The translations under genes and the position numbers were made by a program. Shown here in pieces: positions 31,885-40,413 of a DNA stretch of 64,000 nt; position 1 is the stretch's first letter, and each line of letters opens with the position of its first letter. Location of the stretch: contig NZ_FMHT01000003.1 of NCBI RefSeq assembly GCF_900091585.1, positions 620,001-684,000 of the forward strand. The letters run 5' to 3'. A model generated the notes under the pieces. It had not been told where the DNA came from. It was given only the letters and a program-made list of their open reading frames with translations, and did no database searches. The stretch is from Micromonospora nigra. Lineage in GTDB: Bacteria > Actinomycetota > Actinomycetes > Mycobacteriales > Micromonosporaceae.

Positions 31885-33177
31885 TTGAGGCAGTCCGTGG
31901 TGACCGTTTTGCGCTTATGCGGGGTATTAGCATTCCTGGCGCTCGGGCTCGCCGTGGCCTGGTCGGCGGTGTTCGCCGTCGCCCGGGTGACCACCCACCC
32001 CGGCGTCTTCCTGCTGGCCGGCCTGGCCGCCTACACGGCCGTGCTGGCCCTGGGCGGGTGGCTTCTCACGCGTAACCTCGCCGAGAGGCCGAGGCGACGG
32101 GCCCGCGTGGTCGGGGCGGCGGTCGCCATGTCCCTCGTGCTGGCACCCGCCCTCTGGGAGGCTGCGACCCCGCCCCCGGAGCCTGATTTCGGGCCGCCGC
32201 CGGCCGGACTGCGGTACTGGGAGCTGCCCGACGGCACCCGGCTGGCCGCGGTGCGGGTTGCGGGCCGCCCGCAGCCGGCCGGCGACCCCGTCGTCTTCCT
32301 GCACGGCGGCCCCGGCGTCGCGCACCTGGACCACGACCTGCGGGTCCTGGGACAGCTCGCCGACACCGGTCGGGACGTCTGGCTCTACGACCAGATCGGT
32401 GCCGGCCGGTCCAGCCGGCTGGCCGACCCCACCGGTTACTCCCTCGACCGTAGCGTCTCGGACCTCGAAGAGGTGCGCCGGCGCATCGGCACCGAGCGGA
32501 TCACCCTGATCGGCCACTCCTACGGAGCGACCATCGCGGCCACCTACCTGGCCCGGCATCCCACCCGCGTCTCGGGATTCGTCGCCGTCTCGCCGGGCCG
32601 GTTGGTGCCCGAGGTCGGCGACGTCAGCGGCACGGGCATGATCGAACGGCTCACCCCCCGGCAGCGACTCGCCGTGCTCGGCACGGCACTGCAACCCCGG
32701 GCCATGCTCACGTGGAGTCTCGTCAAGGCCGATCCCCGCGCGGCCCACGCGTTCTCCGGCGACCGGGAGATGGACGCGCGGTTCGCCACCCTGTACCGAC
32801 ACTCCGCGCCGGGCCTGGTCTGTGAGGGCAACCGACCCCCCTCGGCGCCGGACCGACCCGGCTTCTACGCCAACCAGGTGCCCCTGCAGATCACCCGGCC
32901 CGCACCGGACATCCGGCCGGCACTGGCGCAGGTGACGGTGCCGACCCTGCTCCTCAAGGGCGCCTGCGACTACCTGCCCTGGTCGATCGTGGCGGACTAC
33001 CGCCGCAGCATCCCCGACAGCCGGCTGGTCTACTTCGCCCGCTCGGGGCACCAGATCTTCACCGAGCAGGAGAGCGAGTTCCTCGACGTCGTCCGGGCCT
33101 TCCTGGCGGACGCCCCGCTGCCGACGCCCGCCCGGCCGGACCTGGAACCGCCCGCGAGCTTCGAGGGCCCCCGGTGA
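31885..33177 (+). CDS. Membrane-anchored alpha/beta hydrolase (S33 aminopeptidase-like)
   Basis: 430 residues. N-terminal part has three hydrophobic segments (about residues 10-30, 38-60, 73-90), then a hydrolase domain with oxyanion HGGPG, nucleophile elbow GHSYG, likely Asp in GACDYLPW and His in SGHQIF. The layout fits prolyl-iminopeptidase-like S33 enzymes. TTG start at 31885 with AGGAG upstream; GTG codons a few residues in are alternatives. Codons 11 and 15 are TTA leucine, at 31915-31917 and 31927-31929, both in the first membrane segment; these are rare in such genomes and normally need the bldA tRNA, so translation is probably developmentally delayed. It could trim or hydrolyse the peptide product at the membrane; unproven. 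Confidence 0.85.
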   Translation: MRQSVVTVLRLCGVLAFLALGLAVAWSAVFAVARVTTHPGVFLLAGLAAYTAVLALGGWLLTRNLAERPRRRARVVGAAVAMSLVLAPALWEAATPPPEPDFGPPPAGLRYWELPDGTRLAAVRVAGRPQPAGDPVVFLHGGPGVAHLDHDLRVLGQLADTGRDVWLYDQIGAGRSSRLADPTGYSLDRSVSDLEEVRRRIGTERITLIGHSYGATIAATYLARHPTRVSGFVAVSPGRLVPEVGDVSGTGMIERLTPRQRLAVLGTALQPRAMLTWSLVKADPRAAHAFSGDREMDARFATLYRHSAPGLVCEGNRPPSAPDRPGFYANQVPLQITRPAPDIRPALAQVTVPTLLLKGACDYLPWSIVADYRRSIPDSRLVYFARSGHQIFTEQESEFLDVVRAFLADAPLPTPARPDLEPPASFEGPR

Positions 33178-33494
33178 GACCCGCCCGACCTGCATCGACC
33201 AGGACCGACGACATGACGCCCGGCAACCCCGCCCGCCGAGAAGCCTTTCCGCAGCAGACTGCGCATCGCCAGGACTGACGATGCGAACCGATCCGGCCGC
33301 ACCTCCGACGGCGGCGACTCGCGATTCACATTGCGGGATCGGTTGACAGGTCAACTATTCACCGAGCCGGCCGGATATGGCAGGGTAATTGTGCGCCGAC
33401 CCGGACAGTAAACACTGGTGGACGGGCGGTCAGCACGGTGACGCCTTATCCCGACACCTTTATTCCTGATGCGCCCGACGACGGACCGTCGTGT
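33178..33494. other. Convergent intergenic region with hairpin and dyad
   Basis: 317 bp between the ends of the hydrolase and the KASIII gene. A 7-bp stem CGCATCG/CGATGCG with a 10-base loop lies at 33262-33285 and may terminate the hydrolase message. TTGAC-AG-GTCAA at 33343-33354 is a symmetric 12-mer. No credible gene. Confidence 0.45.
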
Positions 33495-34496
33495 TCAGGG
33501 CAGCCGCACCACCTGACCGGCATAGAGCAGACCAGCACCGAACCCGAGCAGCAACGCGAGACCGCCGCGCACCTCCGGCGACCGGCTCACCAGAGCGTCG
33601 ATCGCCAGCGGCACCGACGCGGCGGCGGTGTTGCCGAGATCCGCGACGTCGCGGGCCACCATCACCGACTCGGGCAGTGCGAGCGAGTCCACCAGCGCGT
33701 CGGTGATCCTCATGTTCGCCTGGTGCGGTACGAACGCGGCGAGATCGGTCGCCTTCACTCCCGCCACGTCCAGCGCCTCCGACGCCACCCGGTGCATCCG
33801 GGTCGTCGCCCAGCGGAAGACCGCGGGCCCCTCCAGGTGCAGGTAGGGCCAGGGCGTACCCGGCTGGTCGCGCAGGTCCGACCAGGGCCGGGGTTGCGAG
33901 ATGGCCGAGCCCTGGACGCTGTCGGAGCCCCAGACCACCCGGGAGATCCCCGGTGCCGCGCCGGGGCCGACCACCACCGCTCCGGCGCCGTCGCCGAAGA
34001 GGAACGCCGAACCCCGATCCCGCGGATCGACGATGTCACTCATCCGCTCGGCTCCCACCACCAGGACGTGCTCGGCAGATCCCGCTGCCACCATGTCGCG
34101 GGCCAGGCCGAGCGCATAGCAGAACCCCGCGCACCCCGCGTTGAGGTCGAACGCCGCCGCGACGTTCGCCCCCGGGCCCAGCAGGTCGGCGACCTGCGCC
34201 GCCACCGCGGGCGCCTGCCGCAGATGGCTCATCGTCGTCGCGATGACGCAGTCGACGCGGTCGACCGGTACACCGCCGGCCGCCAGGGCCTTCGTGGCGG
34301 CCGCGTGCCCCATGAGGGCCAGGGTCTCGTCCGGGCCCGCGAACCGGCGTCGCCGGATCCCGGACCGGCGCACGATCCATTCGTCGGTCGAGTCGATGCC
34401 GGCGCAGACCTCCTGGTTGGTGACGACCCGCTCGGGCAGGTAGCCACCGGTTCCCACGATCGTCGCGGGTACGGCCCGGTCAACCGGCACGCCCAT
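33495..34496 (-). CDS. Beta-ketoacyl-ACP synthase III (FabH-like)
   Basis: 333 residues, FabH length. Active-site Cys in NAGCAGFCYALGLA, His in FVPHQANMRI, and Asn in DLGNTAAASVPLA complete the KASIII triad; it ends with GFGAGLLYAGQVV. It condenses an acyl-CoA (or aryl-CoA) with malonyl-ACP, or acts as an acyl-transfer variant. ATG at 34496 with GGAAGGGG; a TTG directly upstream is less likely. It lies downstream of the MmpL gene on the same strand (163 bp). In this cluster it could prime a short polyketide on the free ACP; housekeeping FabH usually sits with fabD and acpP, which are absent here. Confidence 0.92.
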   Translation of the reverse strand: MGVPVDRAVPATIVGTGGYLPERVVTNQEVCAGIDSTDEWIVRRSGIRRRRFAGPDETLALMGHAAATKALAAGGVPVDRVDCVIATTMSHLRQAPAVAAQVADLLGPGANVAAAFDLNAGCAGFCYALGLARDMVAAGSAEHVLVVGAERMSDIVDPRDRGSAFLFGDGAGAVVVGPGAAPGISRVVWGSDSVQGSAISQPRPWSDLRDQPGTPWPYLHLEGPAVFRWATTRMHRVASEALDVAGVKATDLAAFVPHQANMRITDALVDSLALPESVMVARDVADLGNTAAASVPLAIDALVSRSPEVRGGLALLLGFGAGLLYAGQVVRLP

Positions 34497-34659
34497 CAAC
34501 CCCTTCCGGCGTCTGGCAGGGCACCCCCGGCGGGTGCCAGCTGTCCACCTGAGGACAGCGTGGTGGATCGATCGGATGTCGACGGTCCCCGGACCGCGCG
34601 ACCAACCGACGGCGGTCGGTCGCCCCGATCGGGGTACCCGATGAGGGTTTCCTCCCCCG

Positions 34660-36864
34660 TCACCGGACGGAGTCCCGGGCGGTCACCAGTTCCGGCCGCG
34701 CCGCGGCGGAGCCGTCGTGGTCGTCCGTAGGACGTCGGAGGACGCGGGGCGTCCACCAGTTCGCCCGTCCGAGGACGGTCATCGCCGCCGGCAGCACCAA
34801 CGCGCGGATGATGGTGGCGTCGATCAGGATCGCCGCGGCGAGCCCGATCCCGATCTGCTTCATGTCGATCGTGGAGAGCGTGCCGAAGATGGCGAAGACC
34901 GCGACCATGACCACCGCCGCGCTGGTGATCACACTCGCCGAGGCGGTGATGCCCTGCGCGACCGCGTCCCGGTCGCCGGCACCACGGCGCACCGCCTCGC
35001 GGATCCGGCTGACCACGAAGACGTGGTAGTCCATGGACAGCCCGAACAGGATGACGAACAGGAACAGGGGCAGCCACGACACCACCGCGTCGATGGACCG
35101 GAAGTCGAGCAGGCCCTCCGCCCAGGTGCCCTGGAAGACCACTGTGACCAGGCCGTAGGCGGCGGCCACGGAGAACAGGTTGAGCACGATGGCGGTGAGT
35201 GCCACCACCGGAGCCCGGAAGGTCACGGCCATCACGAGGAAGGTCAGCAGCAGGACGAAGCCGATGACGAGCGGCAGCTTCGCACGGACGTGCTCCGCGT
35301 AGTCGAGGTCACTGGCCACCGGCCCGCCCACGGCGTACTCGGCGCCGGGAACACCGGCCACGGTGGCCGGTAACAGTTCCCCGCGCAGTTCGGTCAGGGA
35401 GTCGCGGGCCTGCTCGGTGCGCGCCGGATACGGGGTGGAGACGCGCAGCGTGCTGGTCCGCCCGTCGGCCGAGACGTCGATCGCCGGTTCCGGCCGCTCG
35501 TGGGCGAACAGCGGGTCACTCAGCGTGCGCCGGTGCAGATCGGTCAGCGCCGCGCGTACCTCCCCGGACCGCTCGGCCGGGGCACGCACCACCACCTGGT
35601 GGGCGATGCCGGTCGACGGGAAGGCGGCGGTGAGCCGGTCGTAGCCCTGCATGACGGCGGTGGATCGCGGAAGGTCCTCGGTACCGGGAAAGCGCAGCCG
35701 CATGTCCAGGGCGGGCGCGGCCAGCGCCAGCAGCAGCCCCAGCGACACCGCCAGGGTCAGCCAGGGGTGACGCAGAGCGGGACGCAGGATCACCGGCCAC
35801 AACCGGGACCGGCCGCCCCGGTTGCCCAACCGCCACAGCACCGGCACCCTCGGCCGGTCCACCCGGGGACCGAGCAGGACGAGCAGCGCAGGCAGGACGG
35901 TCAGGGAACCGACCATCGCGACGGCGATCACCAGGATCGACCCGGTCGCGAACGAGGCGAAGACGGCGTCGTTGGCCAGGTAGAGCCCGGCCATGGAGAC
36001 GATGACGGCGACTCCGGAGACGATCACCGCGTGACCCGACGTCTCCGCGGCGATCTCCACCGATCCGAGCCGGTCCGCCCCCCGGAGCCGCTCCTCCCGT
36101 TCACGCCGCAGATAGAACAGGGAGTAGTCGACCCCGACCGCCATCCCGATGAGCAGGACGACGCTGTTGACGGAGTTCACCGCGGGCACCAGGTGACTGG
36201 CGAGCGTGGCCAGGCCGATGGCGGCACCGACCGCGGAGAGCGCGAGCAGGACGGGCACCGCGGCCGCCACCAGCGCGCCGAAGGCGACCACGAGGATGAG
36301 CAGGCTCACCGGCAGACTGGTGAACTCCGCTCGACGGAAGTCCCGGGCGAGAGTCTCGTCGAGACCCCTCTGCACCGAAGCCTCACCGACCTGTTCGACC
36401 CGCAGCCGGGGATGGGATCGCTGCACCTCCTCGGTGGCGGCGAGCAGCGGCTCGATCCGCGTCTTCGCGGTCTGCGCGTCGTCGGTCAGGGTGAGCCGCA
36501 CGAGGACGGCGTCCCCGTCCGGAGCCTCGAGTGGGCCGGTGACCGAGGCGACCCCGGGCTGGGTGCGCATCACCTCGACGGTGCGCTGTGCCGCCGCCAT
36601 CGCCGCTGCCCGGTCCAGCCGGCCCGCCCGCGCGGTGATCAGCACGTTCTCGGTCGCCCGCTCGTCGAAGCCGCCTGCCCTGACGAGGGCGACCGCCCGC
36701 CCGGACTCCCCGACGGCGCCGTCCTCCACGGACATCTCGTTGACCTCGACCAGCGCCCCGGCGGTCAGACAGGCGGCCACGAAGACGACCCAGAGCGCGA
36801 TCGCCCGCCAGGCGTGTGCGGCACTCCAGCGGGCGATCCGAACGGTCAAGGGCTTGTTCTGCAC
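34660..36864 (-). CDS. MmpL/RND-type transporter
   Basis: 734 residues in two similar halves, each with one N-terminal membrane helix, a large extracytoplasmic domain and a five- to six-helix block, as in MmpL proteins. Signatures include VGVDYSLFYLRREREE in half one and FGLSMDYHVFVVSRIREAV in half two, the proton-relay Asp-Tyr motifs. GTG start at 36864 (VQNKPLTVRIARW) with GGAGG upstream; the longer ORF is not membrane-like. It probably exports the cluster's product, using proton motive force. It is divergent from kynureninase (290 bp apart). Confidence 0.92.
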   Translation of the reverse strand: MQNKPLTVRIARWSAAHAWRAIALWVVFVAACLTAGALVEVNEMSVEDGAVGESGRAVALVRAGGFDERATENVLITARAGRLDRAAAMAAAQRTVEVMRTQPGVASVTGPLEAPDGDAVLVRLTLTDDAQTAKTRIEPLLAATEEVQRSHPRLRVEQVGEASVQRGLDETLARDFRRAEFTSLPVSLLILVVAFGALVAAAVPVLLALSAVGAAIGLATLASHLVPAVNSVNSVVLLIGMAVGVDYSLFYLRREREERLRGADRLGSVEIAAETSGHAVIVSGVAVIVSMAGLYLANDAVFASFATGSILVIAVAMVGSLTVLPALLVLLGPRVDRPRVPVLWRLGNRGGRSRLWPVILRPALRHPWLTLAVSLGLLLALAAPALDMRLRFPGTEDLPRSTAVMQGYDRLTAAFPSTGIAHQVVVRAPAERSGEVRAALTDLHRRTLSDPLFAHERPEPAIDVSADGRTSTLRVSTPYPARTEQARDSLTELRGELLPATVAGVPGAEYAVGGPVASDLDYAEHVRAKLPLVIGFVLLLTFLVMAVTFRAPVVALTAIVLNLFSVAAAYGLVTVVFQGTWAEGLLDFRSIDAVVSWLPLFLFVILFGLSMDYHVFVVSRIREAVRRGAGDRDAVAQGITASASVITSAAVVMVAVFAIFGTLSTIDMKQIGIGLAAAILIDATIIRALVLPAAMTVLGRANWWTPRVLRRPTDDHDGSAAARPELVTARDSVR

Positions 36865-37154
36865 GTCGGCGTTGCCTCCACGTGAACGACCCCGAAGGGC
36901 CCCGGACCGGCGACGGCTCCGATGGCCGGGCACCCGGTGATTACGCTCCTGCGGGAGCGGCGAGGTCCGACCGAATGTAGGAAGGGCCGGGCGGGGTGAC
37001 ACGACCGGATCGAGCACCCCGACCGGGCACCTCGAACCGCCGCCCGGGCCACCGGGTCGGGCAGGGGGTGTCGCGGGTGGGCCGGTCGGGCAGACCGATC
37101 GGACACGGTGGCCCCTCCTGCCGGGCGGTAGACCTGAGGGGAAGGGAGTGCCGC

Positions 37155-38417
37155 ATGCGAGATGACTTCCCCCGGTACCTGGCCAAGGAACTGGATGTCG
37201 CCGATCCGTTGGCCGAGCTGCGCGACCGGTTCGTGATCAACGACGACGACCTGATCTACCTCGACGGCAACTCCCTGGGGCGCCTTCCGGCCGCGACGCC
37301 GGACTTCCTGGCCCGGCTGGTGCGCGACGGCTGGGGCACCGGTCTCGTCCGGTCCTGGCCGACCTGGATCGACTGGGGCAGACGGTTGGGCGACCAACTC
37401 GCCCGGCATGCCCTCGGTGCCCGGCCGGGTGAGGTGGTCATCTCCGACTCCACCTCGGTCAACCTCTACAAGCTGGCGGGTGCCGCCCTGGACGCCACTC
37501 CCGACCGGGGCACCATCCTCGTCGACGCGGAGGAGTTCCCGACCGACCGCTACATCCTCCAGGGCCTGGCCGAGCAGCGGGGCCGCATCCTGCGGAGGCT
37601 GCCCTCCGACCTCGATCAGGGGCTCCGGCCCGACACGCTACGGGCCGCGCTGGACAGCGACGTCGCACTGGTGGTGCTCTCCGCCGTCTCCTACCGGTCG
37701 GGCGCGCTGCTGGACATGGCGGCCGTCAACGCGGCGGCCCGGGAGGTCGGGGCGTACGTCCTCTGGGACCTGTCGCACGCGGTCGGCGCGGTCCCGGTGC
37801 AGCTGACCGCCTCCGGCGCGGACCTGGCCGTCGGGTGCACCTACAAGTATCTCAACGGTGGGCCCGGCGCCCCCGCCTTCCTCTACGTACGCGAGGAGTT
37901 GCAGGCCACCCTGCGCCAGCCCATCTGGGGCTGGTTCGGCCAACGCGACCAGTTCCAGATGCGGTCCGACTACGAACCGGCGGGCGACCTCGACCGCTTC
38001 CTGGTCGGCACCCCGCCGATCCTCTCCGTGGCCGCTGTCGAACCGGCGTTGGCGGTGTTGGCGGAGGCCGGCATCGAACGGATACGGCAGAAGGGGCTCC
38101 GGCTCGGTGAGCTGATCGTCGAACTGGCGGACGCCTGGCTGGCCCCACACGGCTTCTCGCTCGCCTCGCCCCGCGATCCGCACCGGCGCGGCGGTCACGT
38201 GTCGTTGAGCCACCCCGAGGCCCTGCGGATCTCCCGGGCGCTCGCCGCCGAGGCGCGCGTGGTCGGCGACTTCCGGGTCCCCGACCGACTCCGGCTGTGT
38301 GCCGCTCCGCTCTACACCCGCTTCGTCGACGTCTGGGACGCGATGGACCGGCTCCGGGACGTCGCGGAGCAGCGGTCCTACCTGCGACTGCCCGCGACGC
38401 CCTCCAGGCTCACCTGA
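37155..38417 (+). CDS. kynU: Kynureninase
   Basis: 420 residues, the usual length. YLDGNSLGRLP, ISDSTSVNLYKL, DLSHAVGAVPVQL, and the PLP lysine in GCTYKYLNGGPGAPAFLYV are all kynureninase hallmarks; the enzyme cleaves kynurenine (or 3-hydroxykynurenine) to anthranilate (or 3-hydroxyanthranilate) and alanine. ATG at 37155 with GGGAG seven bases upstream; in-frame upstream codons are low-complexity. Together with the dioxygenase at 23581 it supports local anthranilate supply. The alanine released could also feed the nearby racemase. It ends convergent with the ArsR gene. Confidence 0.95.
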   Translation: MRDDFPRYLAKELDVADPLAELRDRFVINDDDLIYLDGNSLGRLPAATPDFLARLVRDGWGTGLVRSWPTWIDWGRRLGDQLARHALGARPGEVVISDSTSVNLYKLAGAALDATPDRGTILVDAEEFPTDRYILQGLAEQRGRILRRLPSDLDQGLRPDTLRAALDSDVALVVLSAVSYRSGALLDMAAVNAAAREVGAYVLWDLSHAVGAVPVQLTASGADLAVGCTYKYLNGGPGAPAFLYVREELQATLRQPIWGWFGQRDQFQMRSDYEPAGDLDRFLVGTPPILSVAAVEPALAVLAEAGIERIRQKGLRLGELIVELADAWLAPHGFSLASPRDPHRRGGHVSLSHPEALRISRALAAEARVVGDFRVPDRLRLCAAPLYTRFVDVWDAMDRLRDVAEQRSYLRLPATPSRLT

Positions 38418-38507
38418 GCCGGGCCCGGCCCGGACGCGGCAGACCACCTGCTGCGATGGCGTGACCAGGGGTCGGGTGCAGGGCGTCGCGAAGCTGCTCG
38501 GACGCCT

Positions 38508-38522
38508 CCGGCGCGGCGCCGG
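38508..38522. terminator. Inverted repeat between kynureninase and ArsR genes
   Basis: CCGGCGC-G-GCGCCGG, perfect 7-bp arms in the 121-bp convergent gap. The loop is too short for a classical terminator as written, so this is weak support for a shared stop site. Confidence 0.3.
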
Positions 38523-38538
38523 TCCTCGACGCCGCCGG

Positions 38539-38910
38539 TCAGCGGGTCTTCTTCGTCGCCCGCTTGCGAGGCGGCGTCAACGATTCGGCGATCGCCGCGA
38601 TCGCGGACGGCACCAGGCGGTAGTACGCCCAGACACCCCGTTTGTCGCGCTCGATCAGACCGGCCTCGGCGAGGATCCGAAGGTGATGACTCACGGTCGG
38701 CTGGGACAGCCCGAGCGGCTCGGTGAGGTCACTGACGGACGCCTCCCCTTCCGGGGCGGACTGGATCAGGCTGAGCAGCCGCAACCGGGCCGGGTCGGCG
38801 AACGCTTTCAGCACCCCCGCGAGCCGCTCGGCATCGGCGCGTTCGATCGGCTCGCCCGCGAGGGGCGAGATGGCAGGCGTCGTAGTCTCCACGGTTCCCA
38901 CGTCATGCAT
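38539..38910 (-). CDS. ArsR-family winged-helix regulator
   Basis: 123 residues from ATG 38910. The helix-turn-helix core is ASVSDLTEPLGLSQPTVSHHLRILAEAGLIERDKRGVWAYYRL, standard ArsR/SmtB. It lacks the ELCVCDL-type metal-binding cysteines, so the signal is probably not a metal. It ends in a lysine/arginine-rich tail. The start is not fixed: no good ribosome site is visible, and GTG codons a few residues downstream are alternatives. A dyad at 38907-38926 overlaps the start, consistent with autorepression. It sits at the boundary of regions A and B, so it could regulate either kynureninase or the lanthipeptide genes. Confidence 0.88.
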   Translation of the reverse strand: MHDVGTVETTTPAISPLAGEPIERADAERLAGVLKAFADPARLRLLSLIQSAPEGEASVSDLTEPLGLSQPTVSHHLRILAEAGLIERDKRGVWAYYRLVPSAIAAIAESLTPPRKRATKKTR

Positions 38911-38926
38911 CGTTGCAGCAACATGC
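38907..38926. promoter_or_regulatory. Dyad over the ArsR start, likely autoregulatory operator
   Basis: GCAT-C-GTTGC-A-GCAAC-ATGC: two 5-bp arms flanked by GCAT/ATGC with a one-base bulge on one side. It overlaps the proposed start codon, a common place for ArsR-family operators. Confidence 0.5.
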
Positions 38927-39039
38927 CCGTCAGGCCGGGAAAACGAGGGGCGAATCACGGCGAGTTCGCAAGGAGGAGGATCCGGCACCCGGCCGTCGCC
39001 GGCTACGTCCCGCCGTGATCCGGGTGCGGTGGTCGCCGG

Positions 39040-40413
39040 TCAGGCGGTGAAGACGGCGTCCGGGTCGTAGCGGGCCACGGCACGACGTACCCGGTCGACG
39101 TTTCCGCCGTGGTAGGCGGCGTCCAGCGGCGAACGGCCAGGTTCCGGGTAGTTCGGATAGATCCGCCCAGAGCCCAGTGGATGGGTGATCGCCCAGGACC
39201 GGTCGACCCACCGCTGTGTCTCCTGCCGGACGTCGGGAGTGCTCCGGCGGATCGTGTAGCCGGTGTGTTTGAGAATGAAGCGGGCCCGGCGGTGGACGAA
39301 GGCGGTGGCCTGCGGGGCGACCCGACCGTAGGCACCGCCCCAGGGGATGAACTCCAGTTCGCGTGCCTGCCCGGTGACCCGGCCGGTGGTCAGGTGCCCG
39401 ATCAGTGCCGCCACCACCGCCGGGGTCAGGGTAGCGTCGAAGAACTCGGAGCGGGCCAGCCGACGGCCCGGCGAGGTTCCCCAGGGCGGGCCGGTCACCT
39501 CAAGATCCTCGGGTAGCTCGGGGTAGCTCACCGCTGCCGCGACGCTGGCCGGCAGGTCACGGATGGCGACCTGCTCCGGTTCGGGGGCGAACCGGTCCAG
39601 GAACGCGGTCCCCGCGCCGACGCTCACGCCGAACACGGCAACCCAGGGCTCCTCTGCGGGGTCGTACGGGCCGATCAACCCGACCTCGGCGTTGATCTCG
39701 TCGGGTGCCTCCGGCGCCCAGCTCAGCCAGGTCCCGATGATGTCGGCCGCGTGCCGTACCGGCCACCGGCACTCGAAGAACGTCGCCGGTACCGCTGGCC
39801 GGGTTCGCAGCACGAACGAGGTGACGGCACCGAGCAGTCCGCCGCCGGCGCCCCGCAGCGTCCAGAACAGCTCCGGTTCACGCTCGGCGTCACACCAGAG
39901 GATACGGCCGTCGGCGAGTACCACCTCGGCGGCGACCAGATGGTCACTGCCCAGTCCGTAGAGGCGGCTGAGGCTGCCGTATCCGCCGCCGAGGACCGCA
40001 CCGCCGAGGCCGACGTCCGGACACCAGCCACAGGAGACGGTCCGGTCGTCGACGGCCAACTGACGCCGCAGCTCGTGCATGCGCAGCCCGGGGCCGGCGG
40101 TGACCAGGTCGCCGTCGCGGCGCAGCTCCCGCAGGGCACCGAGGTCCAGCAGCAGCCCGGTGGTGCTGGACCGGTCGGCGAAGCTGTGCCCGCCGCTGCG
40201 CAGCGCCACGTCCAGCCCGTGGGTCCGAGCGAAGGCCAGGGCCGCCGAGATGTCGGCGGTACCGGCGGCCCGCACCACGGCCTGCGGTAACCGCTCGTCG
40301 CCGACGGCGAGAAACGGCAGCCGGCAGCTGACGTACTCCGGGTCCGACGGGGTCAGCAGATGCCCGGTCAGCTGGTCGGCGAGTCGGGTCAACGGTGCTG
40401 GAGCGACAACCAC
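39040..40413 (-). CDS. BBE-type FAD oxidase with predicted bicovalent flavin
   Basis: 457 residues, PCMH FAD-binding fold plus berberine-bridge C-terminus (NYPEPGRSPLDAAYHG, then NVDRVRRAVARYDPDAVF). The two flavin-linking residues are visible: His in LRSGGHSFADRS and Cys in CGWCPDVGLGG. Such enzymes oxidise alcohols, amines or sugars, or make C-C/C-N bonds, with O2 as acceptor. GTG start at 40413, with GGAGGAC four bases upstream; it overlaps the ABC gene end by 25 bp, so it belongs to the lanthipeptide operon and follows the exporter. It has no obvious signal peptide. I infer a tailoring oxidation of the lanthipeptide, a pairing I do not know from a characterised pathway. Confidence 0.9.
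   Translation of the reverse strand: MVVAPAPLTRLADQLTGHLLTPSDPEYVSCRLPFLAVGDERLPQAVVRAAGTADISAALAFARTHGLDVALRSGGHSFADRSSTTGLLLDLGALRELRRDGDLVTAGPGLRMHELRRQLAVDDRTVSCGWCPDVGLGGAVLGGGYGSLSRLYGLGSDHLVAAEVVLADGRILWCDAEREPELFWTLRGAGGGLLGAVTSFVLRTRPAVPATFFECRWPVRHAADIIGTWLSWAPEAPDEINAEVGLIGPYDPAEEPWVAVFGVSVGAGTAFLDRFAPEPEQVAIRDLPASVAAAVSYPELPEDLEVTGPPWGTSPGRRLARSEFFDATLTPAVVAALIGHLTTGRVTGQARELEFIPWGGAYGRVAPQATAFVHRRARFILKHTGYTIRRSTPDVRQETQRWVDRSWAITHPLGSGRIYPNYPEPGRSPLDAAYHGGNVDRVRRAVARYDPDAVFTA

Noticed and set aside
33343..33354. TTGACA as a -35 promoter box
   Set aside because: No -10 at 16-19 bp; it is better read as half of the symmetric TTGAC-AG-GTCAA, lying at the 3' ends of two convergent genes.
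34717..36885. Long plus-strand frames opposite the MmpL gene (and similar ones opposite LanM, P450 and MFS)
   Set aside because: Low-complexity translations with His/Gln/Arg runs and no homology; the minus-strand frames have full domain signatures.
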